Shown one piece after another: positions 34,675-43,772 of a stretch of 64,000 bases of DNA. The position numbers were made by a program, and so were the translations under genes. Numbering within the stretch: the stretch's first letter is position 1; each line of letters begins with the position of its first letter. Source of the DNA: Donghicola eburneus (GTDB lineage: Bacteria; Pseudomonadota; Alphaproteobacteria; Rhodobacterales; Rhodobacteraceae); assembly GCF_900115865.1 (NCBI RefSeq), contig NZ_FOXY01000001.1, positions 495,142-559,141 on the forward strand, in the 5' to 3' direction. The notes under the pieces are model-generated. The model saw only the letters and a program-made list of their open reading frames with translations. It did not search any database and was not told the DNA's origin.

Positions 34675-35558
34675 AGATCGACGTTTGCATCTGTACCTAC
34701 CGACGCGCTCATATCCGCGACACGCTGCTTTCAGTTGGGGCGGCAACGATCCCAGACGGTGCGGCCGTGAACATTATCGTCATTGATAACGATGTGACAC
34801 CCAGCGCATCAGAGCGCGTTGCCGAGGCGGCAAAAGCGATTCAATTGCCGATCTCTTACCATCACGTGGCGGGTGCGAATATCTCGATCGCGCGCAACGC
34901 AGCGCTGGACCGCGCAAGCGCGGACTGGATTGCATTTCTGGACGACGACGAGGTGGTTGATCCAGATTGGCTGACCAATCTCATCGCTCGGCAGGTTGAG
35001 ACTGGAGCAGATGGCGTCTTTGGTCCGAGTTATGCCAACTATGGCAAAGATGCGCCCGCATGGGTCCGCGAGGGCGACTTTCATTCGCAGTTCGCAGCGC
35101 CGCGTGATGGGATTGTTCAAACAGGCCACACCTGCAACGGTCTGCTGCGTTGGCGCGCCACCCCTTGGCAATCGCAGCGCTTTGACATCACGCGGGGCAA
35201 GTCTGGCGGTGAGGATACCGAGTTCTTTTTCCGTCTTTGGCGTATGGGGGCGGTCTACGCGATTGCCACAGATGCCATTGTCCGCGAAGACGTACCGCCA
35301 GCGCGCCTCTCGTTGCATTGGCTCCTCAGTCGCCGTTTCCGCATGGGGCAGAGCTATGCGGCCTCTGCGCAGTCGCCGATGCGTCGGGCACAACTCTTCA
35401 GCTTGGCGGCGGTGAAGTCAGCCTACTGCTATCTCCGCACCGTGCCAAATCTGCGTAACCCAGTCAAAAAAGCGTTCTGGATGATGCGCGCAACCATGCA
35501 CGCGGGCGTTTGCGCGGGGTGCTTGGGGGTGCGTCAACCAGAGCTATATGGAGGGTAA
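34671..35558 (+). CDS. Glycosyltransferase family 2, ExoM-like
   Basis: 295 residues. MKIDVCICTYRRAHIRDTL at the start, VIDND, GANISIARNAALDRASADW, IAFLDDDEVVDPDWL (the DDD metal site) and GGEDTEFFFRLW. Resembles succinoglycan ExoM-type glucosyltransferases. Start at 34671 overlaps the ExoA-like stop (ATGA); the frame is open to 34575 but that is inside the previous gene. Confidence 0.86.
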   Translation: MKIDVCICTYRRAHIRDTLLSVGAATIPDGAAVNIIVIDNDVTPSASERVAEAAKAIQLPISYHHVAGANISIARNAALDRASADWIAFLDDDEVVDPDWLTNLIARQVETGADGVFGPSYANYGKDAPAWVREGDFHSQFAAPRDGIVQTGHTCNGLLRWRATPWQSQRFDITRGKSGGEDTEFFFRLWRMGAVYAIATDAIVREDVPPARLSLHWLLSRRFRMGQSYAASAQSPMRRAQLFSLAAVKSAYCYLRTVPNLRNPVKKAFWMMRATMHAGVCAGCLGVRQPELYGG

Positions 35559-35559
35559 G

Positions 35560-36609
35560 ATGCAGCCAACAAAGCTTGACGGATTGCAATGCGGGCGCGC
35601 GGTGGCGGCGCTTATGGTCGCTGTGTTCCACGCCAACGTCTTTCTCTTGCCCGCCAAGTTTTATGATGGCCAAGGCGCAGGAGCGATATTCGGCTTTGGC
35701 TATGCAGGGGTCGAGTTCTTCTTTGTTTTGTCTGGATTTATCATGATGTTTGTCCATGGCCGTGACCTTGGACATCCGGACAAAGTGGGCACTTTCCTGT
35801 CAAAGCGCATTTTGCGTATTTACCCAATCTACTGGATCATTCTCACGGTCCTACTGCTTCTCTATGTCCTGTCACCTGGCAGCGGGCCGCAACATGCGCA
35901 GGATCCGATCGCGATCTTGGCTTCATATCTGTTGTTTCCACAGCCGGACAACGGTCCGATTATGCGGGTGGCGTGGACCCTGCAGCACGAGATGCTGTTC
36001 TATCTGATCTTTGCTACTCTCATGATCAACCTCCGCCTTGGCATTGCGTTGAGTGCGGTTTGGGTCTTTGGTTGCCTTGCTGTGCTGGTCTCCGGCGTCG
36101 ATACCGCGTATCCCGTGGACTTTATCTTTAAATCACACAATATACTGTTTCTATTCGGTGTTGCCGTTGGTGCGGTTGTCCGCCGCGTGCCACAGAGCAT
36201 GGCGCGCATCTGCTTCTGGGGCGGGGCGCTCGCCTTTGCCAGTCTCGGAGCTTTCGAAAGCCTCAACGACGCGCCGTTTCCCGAAGCTTGGATGCCGATC
36301 CCCTATGGTGTGGCTTCGGCATTTATCATTATCGGTCTCGCGAACGGCGGGCTGCCCGCACCGCGCTGGCTGACCCTGCTGGGGGATGCGTCCTACGCGA
36401 TCTACCTCGTTCACATGCCAACCATGACCATCGCTGCGGTGTTTATCGCGCGATCAGGCCTCCACCACATCTTGCATCCTTTGCCGATGCTCGGGCTCAT
36501 TCTCCTCCTGGTGAGTGTGGTGGGGGTCTTTGTTCACAGGGCCGTCGAAAAGCCTTTGCTTTCGTATTTTAAGCGGCGTGCCTCTCCTATTGTAAAAGCT
36601 CAGATTTAA
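35560..36609 (+). CDS. Membrane acyltransferase 3 family protein (ExoZ-like), second of three
   Basis: 349 residues. QPTKLDGLQCGRAVAALMVAVFHANVF, YAGVEFFFVLSGFIMMFVHG and SKRILRIYPIYW are the family signatures; about ten membrane segments. Closest in look to ExoZ, the succinoglycan acetyltransferase. Start taken at MQPTK (35560) with GGAG six bases upstream; an ATG at 35548 is also in frame. Directly follows the ExoM-like gene. Confidence 0.88.
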   Translation: MQPTKLDGLQCGRAVAALMVAVFHANVFLLPAKFYDGQGAGAIFGFGYAGVEFFFVLSGFIMMFVHGRDLGHPDKVGTFLSKRILRIYPIYWIILTVLLLLYVLSPGSGPQHAQDPIAILASYLLFPQPDNGPIMRVAWTLQHEMLFYLIFATLMINLRLGIALSAVWVFGCLAVLVSGVDTAYPVDFIFKSHNILFLFGVAVGAVVRRVPQSMARICFWGGALAFASLGAFESLNDAPFPEAWMPIPYGVASAFIIIGLANGGLPAPRWLTLLGDASYAIYLVHMPTMTIAAVFIARSGLHHILHPLPMLGLILLLVSVVGVFVHRAVEKPLLSYFKRRASPIVKAQI

Positions 36610-36618
36610 GAGACTCTT

Positions 36619-37461
36619 ATGTCCAACACACTCAAAAGACTGCCTCATTTTATCATCATCGGTGCCATGAAGTCGGGGACGACCAGCCTCTATCGCTATC
36701 TGGCCGAACATCCCGACATCGAGATGTCCCGAGAAAAGGAAACAGACTTCTTTGTCGCGGAGAAGAATTGGGAACTCGGGATGGATTGGTACTCCAGCCA
36801 GTTCTCCTCTGATAAGAAGGTGCGCGGAGAGGCGAGCCCGAACTACACCAAACAGCGCGACTTTCCCGGCGTCGCAGAGCGCATGCATGCGTTATGTCCC
36901 GAACTGAAGCTCATCTACATCGTCCGCGATCCGGTGTTGCGTGCGGTGTCCCAGTTCAAGCACAGCTTTATTCAAGGCACACTCAATCCGGAAATTCAGA
37001 CCTTTTACGGGAGCCACGAGTACGAGCACATCATGGACGCGAGCAAATATGCCTCGCAAATGGATGCTTATCTCGCTGTTTATCCCAAAGAATCTATTCT
37101 GGTTCTGGATTTCGATGACCTGGCGACGACACCGCAAAAGTGCATGGATCAAATCACCGACCACATCGGGATCGCGCGTCACGCGATTTTCCGCAAAGGC
37201 AAGCAAAACGACAGCGTGGAGCTGTCACGCATTCCCGCGCCGATCCTCCGCTTTGCCCAGACACGCAGCGGGCAGCGGATGGCCGCGATGGTTCCGCGTA
37301 ACGCACGGGACAAAGTGCGCGGTCTGCTCGCACGTGGCAAAGAGCGTCGCGCGCCCGAATTCCCTGCGGATTTGTTGGCAACGATGAAGAGCGAACTTTC
37401 CGCGGAAACCGCACGGTTTCGCGCGATGACAGGGCATCAATTCGCGAATTGGTCTGTTTAA
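36619..37461 (+). CDS. Sulfotransferase (PAPS-dependent), second of three
   Basis: 280 residues. HFIIIGAMKSGTTSLYRYLAEHP is the 5'-phosphosulfate loop of heparan-sulfate-type sulfotransferases, and LIYIVRDPVLRAVSQFKH the 3'-phosphate site. EKETDFF near residue 40 is typical for the bacterial members. Last gene of the plus-strand operon, nine bases after the acyltransferase gene, so co-expression with glycosyltransferases is likely and supports sulfation of the polysaccharide. Confidence 0.9.
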   Translation: MSNTLKRLPHFIIIGAMKSGTTSLYRYLAEHPDIEMSREKETDFFVAEKNWELGMDWYSSQFSSDKKVRGEASPNYTKQRDFPGVAERMHALCPELKLIYIVRDPVLRAVSQFKHSFIQGTLNPEIQTFYGSHEYEHIMDASKYASQMDAYLAVYPKESILVLDFDDLATTPQKCMDQITDHIGIARHAIFRKGKQNDSVELSRIPAPILRFAQTRSGQRMAAMVPRNARDKVRGLLARGKERRAPEFPADLLATMKSELSAETARFRAMTGHQFANWSV

Positions 37462-37497
37462 CCTGACATCTGCAGATGGTCTTGTAACTTTGATGAT

Positions 37498-37523
37498 CCG
37501 GCGCTTGATCGCGCCGGTTTTTT
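37498..37523 (+). terminator. Terminator at the end of the plus-strand polysaccharide operon
   Basis: CCGGCGC (37498-37504), loop TTGATC, GCGCCGG (37511-37517), TTTTTT. Lies between convergent genes. Confidence 0.85.
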
Positions 37524-37527
37524 CGTT

Positions 37528-38724
37528 TCAGCCCGCAAGGTCTGCAGATACCACCAGGATATCGCCAGGCATGAGTTCGGTGTTGATCGTGACGACCTGC
37601 GGCGCAAAACTCTCGGCGCGCGGCCCCCGAATTTCGAACACAAGGCTCGCACCACCCGTGACGCCCGACAAGCTATCAAGGCCGCCAGTCAGAAGTGCGA
37701 TTTCGTTCAACGAAAGCAGGTAGTTCTGCTGCGCACTCGCCAAACGGCTTTTGGCGTTTTGCAGTTGGACCAAAGCGGTCTGGCGCTGCTCTGACAGATG
37801 GTTCAGCCGCGTCCGCTCTGCCATCCCGATCGCGCGCCGCGCCGTCAATTTCGCATTCTCGAGCGCGAGCAGATCTTCGCGTTCTTCTGCCAGCCGGCGC
37901 CATGCTTCGAGCGCGCGGGAATTGGTACTCAGGCCTTTCTGCTGAAGCGCGTTGGTGTTGTCCAATTCACTGGTCAGTTGCGCGATGATCTCGCCCTTGA
38001 GGGCGATGCGCTGATCCAAGAGCTCGATCTGCTTGCCACCCTCTGCGATCTCTTGGTCCCATGACTGCATCAACGCGGCATCGCTTTGCCGTTTGCTGGT
38101 CAAGATGATGTTCTCTCCTTCGAGCCGCTGCTCGATGTCGGCGTCTGTTAGGTTCGGGATGGCGTCGCGCATTTCGTTCGTCAGGGTCGCAGGCTGGTCA
38201 TCTTCTGAAAGAAAGGCATTGAGCCGTGCCATCAGCAGGATGTTCGCAGCGATCTGGTCCGCATGCTCCATCGACCTGCGCCGCGCCGCCATTGAGGCGA
38301 CCTCGAGTCCGTCGCCACTACGATGCAGTGTATCGCTACCGCCCGCCATCGCGAGCGCGACCCCGACTGTCATACCGGGCACGAAATCATACGCGCCGCC
38401 TTTTTCTGCCAGACCTGCGATGATCACGGGAGCGTACTCTATGATCTCGACCGACACTGTCGGGATGCCGCTAAACCCTGCATCCAGCATTTGACCCGAA
38501 ATTTCCTGCTCCATTTCATCGAGCGTCCAGCCTTGGGCAGGAATGCTCCCGAGCTCTGGTAAACGCAGGTTGCCGTCCAGATCGATGGTTGAGGTGCGGG
38601 GGCTTTCGATCAGGTCGTATTGCAAAGAGAGTTGATCACCGACGGCCAACCTGTAGGGCTCTGCTTGCGCGCTAGCACCGAAAGAGATGGCAACAAGAGC
38701 CGATGTGAGCATGAAAAAGCGCAT
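37528..38724 (-). CDS. Polysaccharide export protein, ExoF/OPX type
   Basis: 398 residues. Signal peptide MRFFMLTSALVAISFGASAQA without a lipobox cysteine, then the polysaccharide export/SLBB region (about 24-120: YRLAVGDQLSLQYDL, GNLRLPELGSIPAQGWTLDE) and a long coiled-coil part (about 140-340). ExoF of rhizobia has the same plan. It connects periplasmic chain synthesis with outer-membrane export. AGGGAGG precedes the start. Transcribed against the preceding operon. Confidence 0.88.
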   Translation of the reverse strand: MRFFMLTSALVAISFGASAQAEPYRLAVGDQLSLQYDLIESPRTSTIDLDGNLRLPELGSIPAQGWTLDEMEQEISGQMLDAGFSGIPTVSVEIIEYAPVIIAGLAEKGGAYDFVPGMTVGVALAMAGGSDTLHRSGDGLEVASMAARRRSMEHADQIAANILLMARLNAFLSEDDQPATLTNEMRDAIPNLTDADIEQRLEGENIILTSKRQSDAALMQSWDQEIAEGGKQIELLDQRIALKGEIIAQLTSELDNTNALQQKGLSTNSRALEAWRRLAEEREDLLALENAKLTARRAIGMAERTRLNHLSEQRQTALVQLQNAKSRLASAQQNYLLSLNEIALLTGGLDSLSGVTGGASLVFEIRGPRAESFAPQVVTINTELMPGDILVVSADLAG

Positions 38725-38738
38725 GATTTGATGCCTCC

Positions 38739-40106
38739 CTAATAAGAGTGCGACGTGGATGTTATTGGGTCAGTTTCTATTGGTTTTAGTGGGTCGCGCC
38801 GTCCGCTGGCCTGCACCGGAAAGCGCGGGTAGAAGTGCTTCTTGTACTGACGCATGTCTTCTTGGGCGGACACGGTAATCGCGATGATCAAAACGATCAT
38901 GAATTCGTGCCCGCGGTAGAAGGACGGCCCGAGCAAAGAGGTGATTACTACGGCTGCTAAAATAGTCAGTCCAAGAGCGGCCGAGACGGACTGATAGCGC
39001 GCCAGATAGATCCGAAGCCTGCTCCAGCTGGTGAGCAGGATAGCGAGGATCGATAGGACACCGAGCCAACCACAGCCAACCAGAATTTCCATTATAAAGT
39101 TGTGAAATGACACGCTGGTCGTTGCGCCCGCGTGCTGGGTTAACAGCCTCTCATACGCAAACTCTGGCGCGGCCCAGAACGCGGAATAGCCCACCCCAAA
39201 GATTGGATGCTCTTGACTAACATCAGCCGCGACCGACCACAATTGGGTCCGTCCCGTAAGCGTTGCATCTTTGCCAACACTGTCGAGCACGGTCTGAACA
39301 GGATCAATCCCCGCCATAACCAACGCGGCAGGCACGAGCGCAATCGCAAGCCCAGACAGGATCGCCAGCGCCGTAAATAATTGGGACGGGATATGTCTGC
39401 GGCTCAGGATGATGAACAGGGCGACCATCGGAGGCAACAACAGCACAGACGTCATGGACCGAGAGAGAGCGAGCGCTAGCACCGTGCCCCCAAGACTGAG
39501 AAACGCTGCCGCTTTAAAGGGAAGGGAAGTCTGCCATCGCGCCATCAACAGTGTTGCAGTGATCGCCAGCGCACAGAACAGCGCTCTTTGGCCAAGCATG
39601 TTCTTGTGGGAATAGATTCCAACCAGTCCGCCTGCATTGCTATACACTTTCCATGGAAAGACGCCGCTGGCCCAGTGCAGCAGAGACAGCGCGACTGTGA
39701 TGCTGAGCACAACGACGACCGCTTTGACAATCACATCAAGCGAGTAGCGCCATCCCAGATAAGAGGCGATCAGGAATGTTATGGTCAGCTGAAACGCTGA
39801 AACCATCGTCTCTGCCGGTGCTTGGGACCACACAACAGAAGCCAGACACGTCAACGGGTAGGCGAAGAGCACCTTGTTCCGCATCAACATCTCAAAAACG
39901 AGTGGCCAGTTCATAAGGACGCGCAGCAAGGTGAGCGCGTAACACAGCAGCCAAATCAAGGACTGGCCAAACCCCAAGTAAATCAGTGCATCGGAACTCA
40001 CCAACATAACAGCGAACAGCAGCCCAACATCCACCAGCGCCCAGAATGGCGTCGTGATCTGTTGCATGGGCATGGGTGCCGGACTGATATCCAGAAACTG
40101 GGTCAT
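38739..40106 (-). CDS. Polysaccharide polymerase, Wzy/ExoQ type
   Basis: 455 residues, about ten to twelve membrane segments; the large loop with GKDATLTGRTQLWSVA and HPIFGVGYSAFW, then TSVSFHNFIMEILVGCGWLG, are the O-antigen-ligase/Wzy family signatures. Joins lipid-linked repeat units in the periplasm. Start at 40106 (MTQFLDIS) overlaps the stop of the upstream sulfotransferase (ATGA). The ORF extends further upstream but only through that gene. Confidence 0.9.
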   Translation of the reverse strand: MTQFLDISPAPMPMQQITTPFWALVDVGLLFAVMLVSSDALIYLGFGQSLIWLLCYALTLLRVLMNWPLVFEMLMRNKVLFAYPLTCLASVVWSQAPAETMVSAFQLTITFLIASYLGWRYSLDVIVKAVVVVLSITVALSLLHWASGVFPWKVYSNAGGLVGIYSHKNMLGQRALFCALAITATLLMARWQTSLPFKAAAFLSLGGTVLALALSRSMTSVLLLPPMVALFIILSRRHIPSQLFTALAILSGLAIALVPAALVMAGIDPVQTVLDSVGKDATLTGRTQLWSVAADVSQEHPIFGVGYSAFWAAPEFAYERLLTQHAGATTSVSFHNFIMEILVGCGWLGVLSILAILLTSWSRLRIYLARYQSVSAALGLTILAAVVITSLLGPSFYRGHEFMIVLIIAITVSAQEDMRQYKKHFYPRFPVQASGRRDPLKPIETDPITSTSHSY

Positions 40107-40987
40107 GAGGACTGTGGCGCCGTGGCGTTGCGAACAGCGCTCGCGGTTGTTCTGGGCTTCGACGCGCGTAGCTCTTTGGCGAAATCGTAGATTTCCAAAT
40201 CTGGCGAGCACAGCTCTTTGAACTTCGCCATCTGACTGTCGCTATAGGGTGGTTTCTTGTCCGGTGCAGAATTCAAACGTGCCATCTTGAGCGGGACGCC
40301 AAAGATCTTTTTGTAGTTTGCGAAGAAGCTCTCCGTATCGTCCAGAAAACCGACCAGCGCGAAGCCTGCCAGTCGCTCCTTGGCCATAGCGACCATACGG
40401 TCTGTGCCGGCGGGATCGATGTCGTTTCGGCCCGACAGGTAGCGCAGATACACCTGAGCGTGTCTTCTGGCGACGGGGCTTTCCAGATATTCATCAACGT
40501 CTTCGCCGACGATCCCCGCTCGCTGAGTCATCCGGAAATTGGAGACCATCCGTGCCACCGGATCCCGCAGCAGCGTCACATATTTGTAGGAATTGCCAAA
40601 GTGCGTCTGCGCCTTGTCAGACCAGAAGACATGGCCGTGGATGAGCATCGTCCCCCAAGCCATATGCTGCAGCATCATCGCCTCGCGCAGGTCAAATGTG
40701 TGCTGCCCATGCTCTAGATCTTCATGGCACAGGAAACGATCGTTTTGATCAAAATGCATCATGGCAGCCGCCGAGCGGGTGGAAACTGCGTCGATCACCC
40801 CAATCCGTTCATTGAACGGAACTGTGGCATACATTGCCTCGGATAGAGAAGTACCCCCACATTTTGGCATGTGAACAAAGACACTTTTGTGGTTTGGCGC
40901 CGCGCCGGGCAGGCTGCGACGGCTCCGGCCCCGAAGGATCGCCAGTCGCCGGGTCAGTCGTTCGGTGAAGGGGGCATTGCGTGCCAT
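40103..40987 (-). CDS. Sulfotransferase, PF03567-like, third of three
   Basis: 294 residues. KSVFVHMPKCGGTSLSEAMY is the P-loop-like motif (HxPKCGGTS) of the carbohydrate sulfotransferase-2 family, and YVTLLRDPVARMVSNFRM the 3'-phosphate site. It is of another family from the two other sulfotransferases here, so it probably acts on another position or sugar. AAGGAA precedes the ATG. Translationally coupled to the polymerase gene. Confidence 0.86.
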   Translation of the reverse strand: MARNAPFTERLTRRLAILRGRSRRSLPGAAPNHKSVFVHMPKCGGTSLSEAMYATVPFNERIGVIDAVSTRSAAAMMHFDQNDRFLCHEDLEHGQHTFDLREAMMLQHMAWGTMLIHGHVFWSDKAQTHFGNSYKYVTLLRDPVARMVSNFRMTQRAGIVGEDVDEYLESPVARRHAQVYLRYLSGRNDIDPAGTDRMVAMAKERLAGFALVGFLDDTESFFANYKKIFGVPLKMARLNSAPDKKPPYSDSQMAKFKELCSPDLEIYDFAKELRASKPRTTASAVRNATAPQSS

Positions 40988-41020
40988 GAAAATTCCTTGG
41001 TGCTCGTTAAATCTGCTGTT

Positions 41021-42988
41021 TCAATCTCGTATTGCGAGGCGTTCGCTGAACCAGCCAGCCTCGGCGGCACGCTGTCCAAAGAGTTGCGCGCCCTGTAGCG
41101 TCCAGTGGGTGTCGTCATACATGGTCTTCAGCCCTTTGGGCGTCACCAACGTGCATTCTTTCAATGTTGGGCATATTAAATCACGTCTTGATAGGAATTG
41201 CACATTGGCATTTTTTGAAACTAGGCGAATTCTTTCTTCAAGAGATTTGCTGCTTGGGCGCTCGTACTTTGGTGCGATCCGATTCAACGTGTGTATCGGA
41301 CTTGATCCAGTAGACTTCTGAATGAACCAATCAAATAAAGGTTGCGATCCACCGGCCTCGAATTCAGCACTTGGGCCTAGAATGATGATCTTCTTGCCTG
41401 TCGGTACAAGTGTCGACAACATGCGCTCTAATGATGTCGCGTATTCGCGGTAATAACGCGATGCGATAACAATCGTGTCCGATTTGGAAAAATTAGGCGT
41501 ATTCCTGAGCTGTTCGAGCCCTTCTGGCACCGATTTCCGGTGAATGTTGAACCGCGCGACTTCGATGTCAGGAAAAAGATCTGCGTTGAGGGTCAGAGCG
41601 TTGTAGACGTCTTTGGAATGAGAATCCCCGATCAGAAGGACCTTTCGAGTAGGCGCATCGCTAAACCAAAGGTCATTCAATTCGTGCTGCGACGGCCGCA
41701 GTGCATTCCAAGACCCGATATCCTCGTCAGGAGATAGCGCGTCCAGCAACGACCAACTCGCCTGTGCCAACATCTTGTTGTCGATTTCATTTTCACCATA
41801 AAGCTCGGCGAGAGACTGCATTTTCGAGGTTTGTTGCAGCGTGCCACTCGTGACCAATGCCGCGCCCCCGATGATCGGGAGAAGAGCGGCCCCGCAAATC
41901 GTAGCAAAGCGCATAGGTGGCATCGAGAAGCGGAAGGGACGTTCGATGAAACGATAGCCCAGATAGGACGCCCCGTATGTGGCTGCGACCCAAATACCCA
42001 TCTCTGAAAGCGTGGGAGAGCCGACTGTGCTGAGGCGTCCGAAAGCAAAGATCGGAAAATGCCAGAGGTATAGGGAGTACGAAAGCTTACCAATCTCGAC
42101 CATCGGTTTACTTGAAAGTAGACGGGTGAGTGGTTGATGAGGCGTCAAAAACCAGAGAAGCGCGCAGGTTGCGATAACCACAGGCAGAGTAACGAAACCC
42201 GGATGAGAGATTTTACTCAGATGCAACGTCGCGATGGAGACGCCAAAGACCATAAATGCGAGAGGTGGCGCGACCCGTTCTATCACCCCGCCAATGAGCG
42301 CTTCTGGTCTCTTTAGCCTGAGGATCGCCAAAAGTGCACCAGCGAGCATTTCCCACGCTCGGCTGGTGGGAGCATAGAACGAAAATGCAGGATGGAAGCG
42401 CGTGAGGCCCTCTGCCGCAACAAGGCTTAGGACCAAACCGACAGACACCACCCAGAAAACAGTTCGGACTGTCCCGAACTTAAAGAGGATGATCAGAAGC
42501 GGGGGGAAGATCAGATAAAACTGCTCTTCGATCGCGAGGCTCCATGTATGCAGAAACGGCTGGAGCAGTCCAGATTGAGCGCCATATTCGCTCAGTTCAA
42601 AGAACCAGAAGAAATTGCTGACAAATCCGAGGGCGCTCAGCAAAGAAAGGGCGAAACGATCTAGCTCGCTCGGGAGCAGGATCATCCACGCTGCCGGCAG
42701 AGACGCCAGCATCACGAGAAGCAACGGCGGCAGAATGCGCTTGGCGCGGCGCCAATAGAAATCTGCGATACTGATACGCCCTGTGCTCTCGAATTCTCGG
42801 ATCAGGATTTGCGTGATCAAGAAGCCCGACAGCACGAAGAATAAATCGACACCGAGAAATCCGCCAGGCAGCAAGCTTCCACCGCCGATAGGTATTTTCA
42901 GGTGGTACACGATGACCGAGAGCACCGCGATCGCGCGCAGCCCATCAATTTCAGGTCGGTAAGCCAGTGAATGATGCTGAGAGGCCAT
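41021..42988 (-). CDS. OafA-like acyltransferase with C-terminal SGNH domain, third acyltransferase
   Basis: 655 residues. N-terminal acyltransferase-3 domain (about 1-360): YRPEIDGLRAIAVLSVIVYH, GFLGVDLFFVLSGFLITQ, WRRAKRILPPLL and LQPFLHTWSLAIEEQFYL. The C-terminal part (about 430-650) has RKVLLIGDSHSKDVYNAL, the GDSH serine block of SGNH hydrolases, and DDTHWTLQGAQLFG with the catalytic Asp-His pair. Such fusions O-acetylate lipopolysaccharide or exopolysaccharide sugars in the periplasm. Start MASQHHS at 42988. Confidence 0.9.
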   Translation of the reverse strand: MASQHHSLAYRPEIDGLRAIAVLSVIVYHLKIPIGGGSLLPGGFLGVDLFFVLSGFLITQILIREFESTGRISIADFYWRRAKRILPPLLLVMLASLPAAWMILLPSELDRFALSLLSALGFVSNFFWFFELSEYGAQSGLLQPFLHTWSLAIEEQFYLIFPPLLIILFKFGTVRTVFWVVSVGLVLSLVAAEGLTRFHPAFSFYAPTSRAWEMLAGALLAILRLKRPEALIGGVIERVAPPLAFMVFGVSIATLHLSKISHPGFVTLPVVIATCALLWFLTPHQPLTRLLSSKPMVEIGKLSYSLYLWHFPIFAFGRLSTVGSPTLSEMGIWVAATYGASYLGYRFIERPFRFSMPPMRFATICGAALLPIIGGAALVTSGTLQQTSKMQSLAELYGENEIDNKMLAQASWSLLDALSPDEDIGSWNALRPSQHELNDLWFSDAPTRKVLLIGDSHSKDVYNALTLNADLFPDIEVARFNIHRKSVPEGLEQLRNTPNFSKSDTIVIASRYYREYATSLERMLSTLVPTGKKIIILGPSAEFEAGGSQPLFDWFIQKSTGSSPIHTLNRIAPKYERPSSKSLEERIRLVSKNANVQFLSRRDLICPTLKECTLVTPKGLKTMYDDTHWTLQGAQLFGQRAAEAGWFSERLAIRD

Positions 42989-43172
42989 GGTGCATACTGA
43001 CGCCAGTAAAAAGATCTTGGGCACAGTTCACATCGGGCCCGAAATTGGCCCGCATCTAATCCGTGCACCGTGGTCCCAAGACCGCAGTTGAAAATCTGAG
43101 TGGCTCGCTCCAGAGACACGAAGGATGAAAGCCGGAATGGGCAAGATCCCAGAGCGAGATTTAATAAGACCC

Positions 43173-43199
43173 AAGGGCCAACCACGAAGGGCGGCCCCT
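43173..43199 (-). terminator. Hairpin after the small RTX gene (minus strand)
   Basis: Read on the minus strand: AGGGGCC, thirteen-base loop, GGCCCTT, then GGGTCTTATT. Weak T-run; candidate only. Confidence 0.4.
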
Positions 43200-43223
43200 G
43201 AAATTTTTATCGCGAGATGGCGA

Positions 43224-43772
43224 TTACATGACCCAGTCGACTTCTGCGGCCAGTTCTGCGGCGGTCAGGCCTTCGAACAGGACGGTCGAGCCGTTGTCCA
43301 GTTCCATCACCGCGCCTTTGCTGGTTTCGGTGATGTCTGCAACGGTCACACCATCTTCAAGACGGATGACGTCCTCGTCGATGGTGAAGTCTTTGACCTT
43401 GCTGTTGCCGTCGGTTTCGTCACCGAAGACAAAGGTGTCAGAGTCTGCGCCGCCAAACAGGATGTTGTTGCCGCCGCCACCATAGATGATGTCGTTGCCG
43501 TTGCCGCCAGCGATACGGTCGTTGCCGAGGCCACCAACCAGCTTGTCGTCGCCGTCGCCACCGCTCAGGGTGTCGTTGCCTTCGCCGCCAACGAGCGTGT
43601 CGTCGCCGGTGCCGCCTTTGATGGAGTCGTCGCCAGTGCCACCTTTGACAAAGTCGTCGCCGCCAGCGGTCGAGATGGTGTCGTCACCACCTTCGCCATT
43701 GATGACGAGCGACACGCTTTCAGTGACGGCAAGTTCTTGGTCGCCGAGGCCGAGATTCAAAGAGATGCTCAT
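43224..43772 (-). CDS. Small RTX calcium-binding protein
   Basis: 182 residues. Short N-terminal strand region, then some seven to eight perfect nonapeptide repeats ([54 protein letters not shown]) between residues 27 and 110, and a C-terminal domain with [28 protein letters not shown] that serves as T1SS-secretion end in such proteins. No catalytic domain. It may be a secreted calcium-binding matrix or adhesion protein bound to the polysaccharide (rhizobial RapA or ExoP-linked roles are analogies only). AGGAAGG is the ribosome site; long AT-rich region upstream. Confidence 0.88.
   Translation of the reverse strand: MSISLNLGLGDQELAVTESVSLVINGEGGDDTISTAGGDDFVKGGTGDDSIKGGTGDDTLVGGEGNDTLSGGDGDDKLVGGLGNDRIAGGNGNDIIYGGGGNNILFGGADSDTFVFGDETDGNSKVKDFTIDEDVIRLEDGVTVADITETSKGAVMELDNGSTVLFEGLTAAELAAEVDWVM

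Noticed and set aside
43480..43720. Tandem GGC/GTCGTC-rich repeats
   Set aside because: Coding repeats of the small RTX protein.
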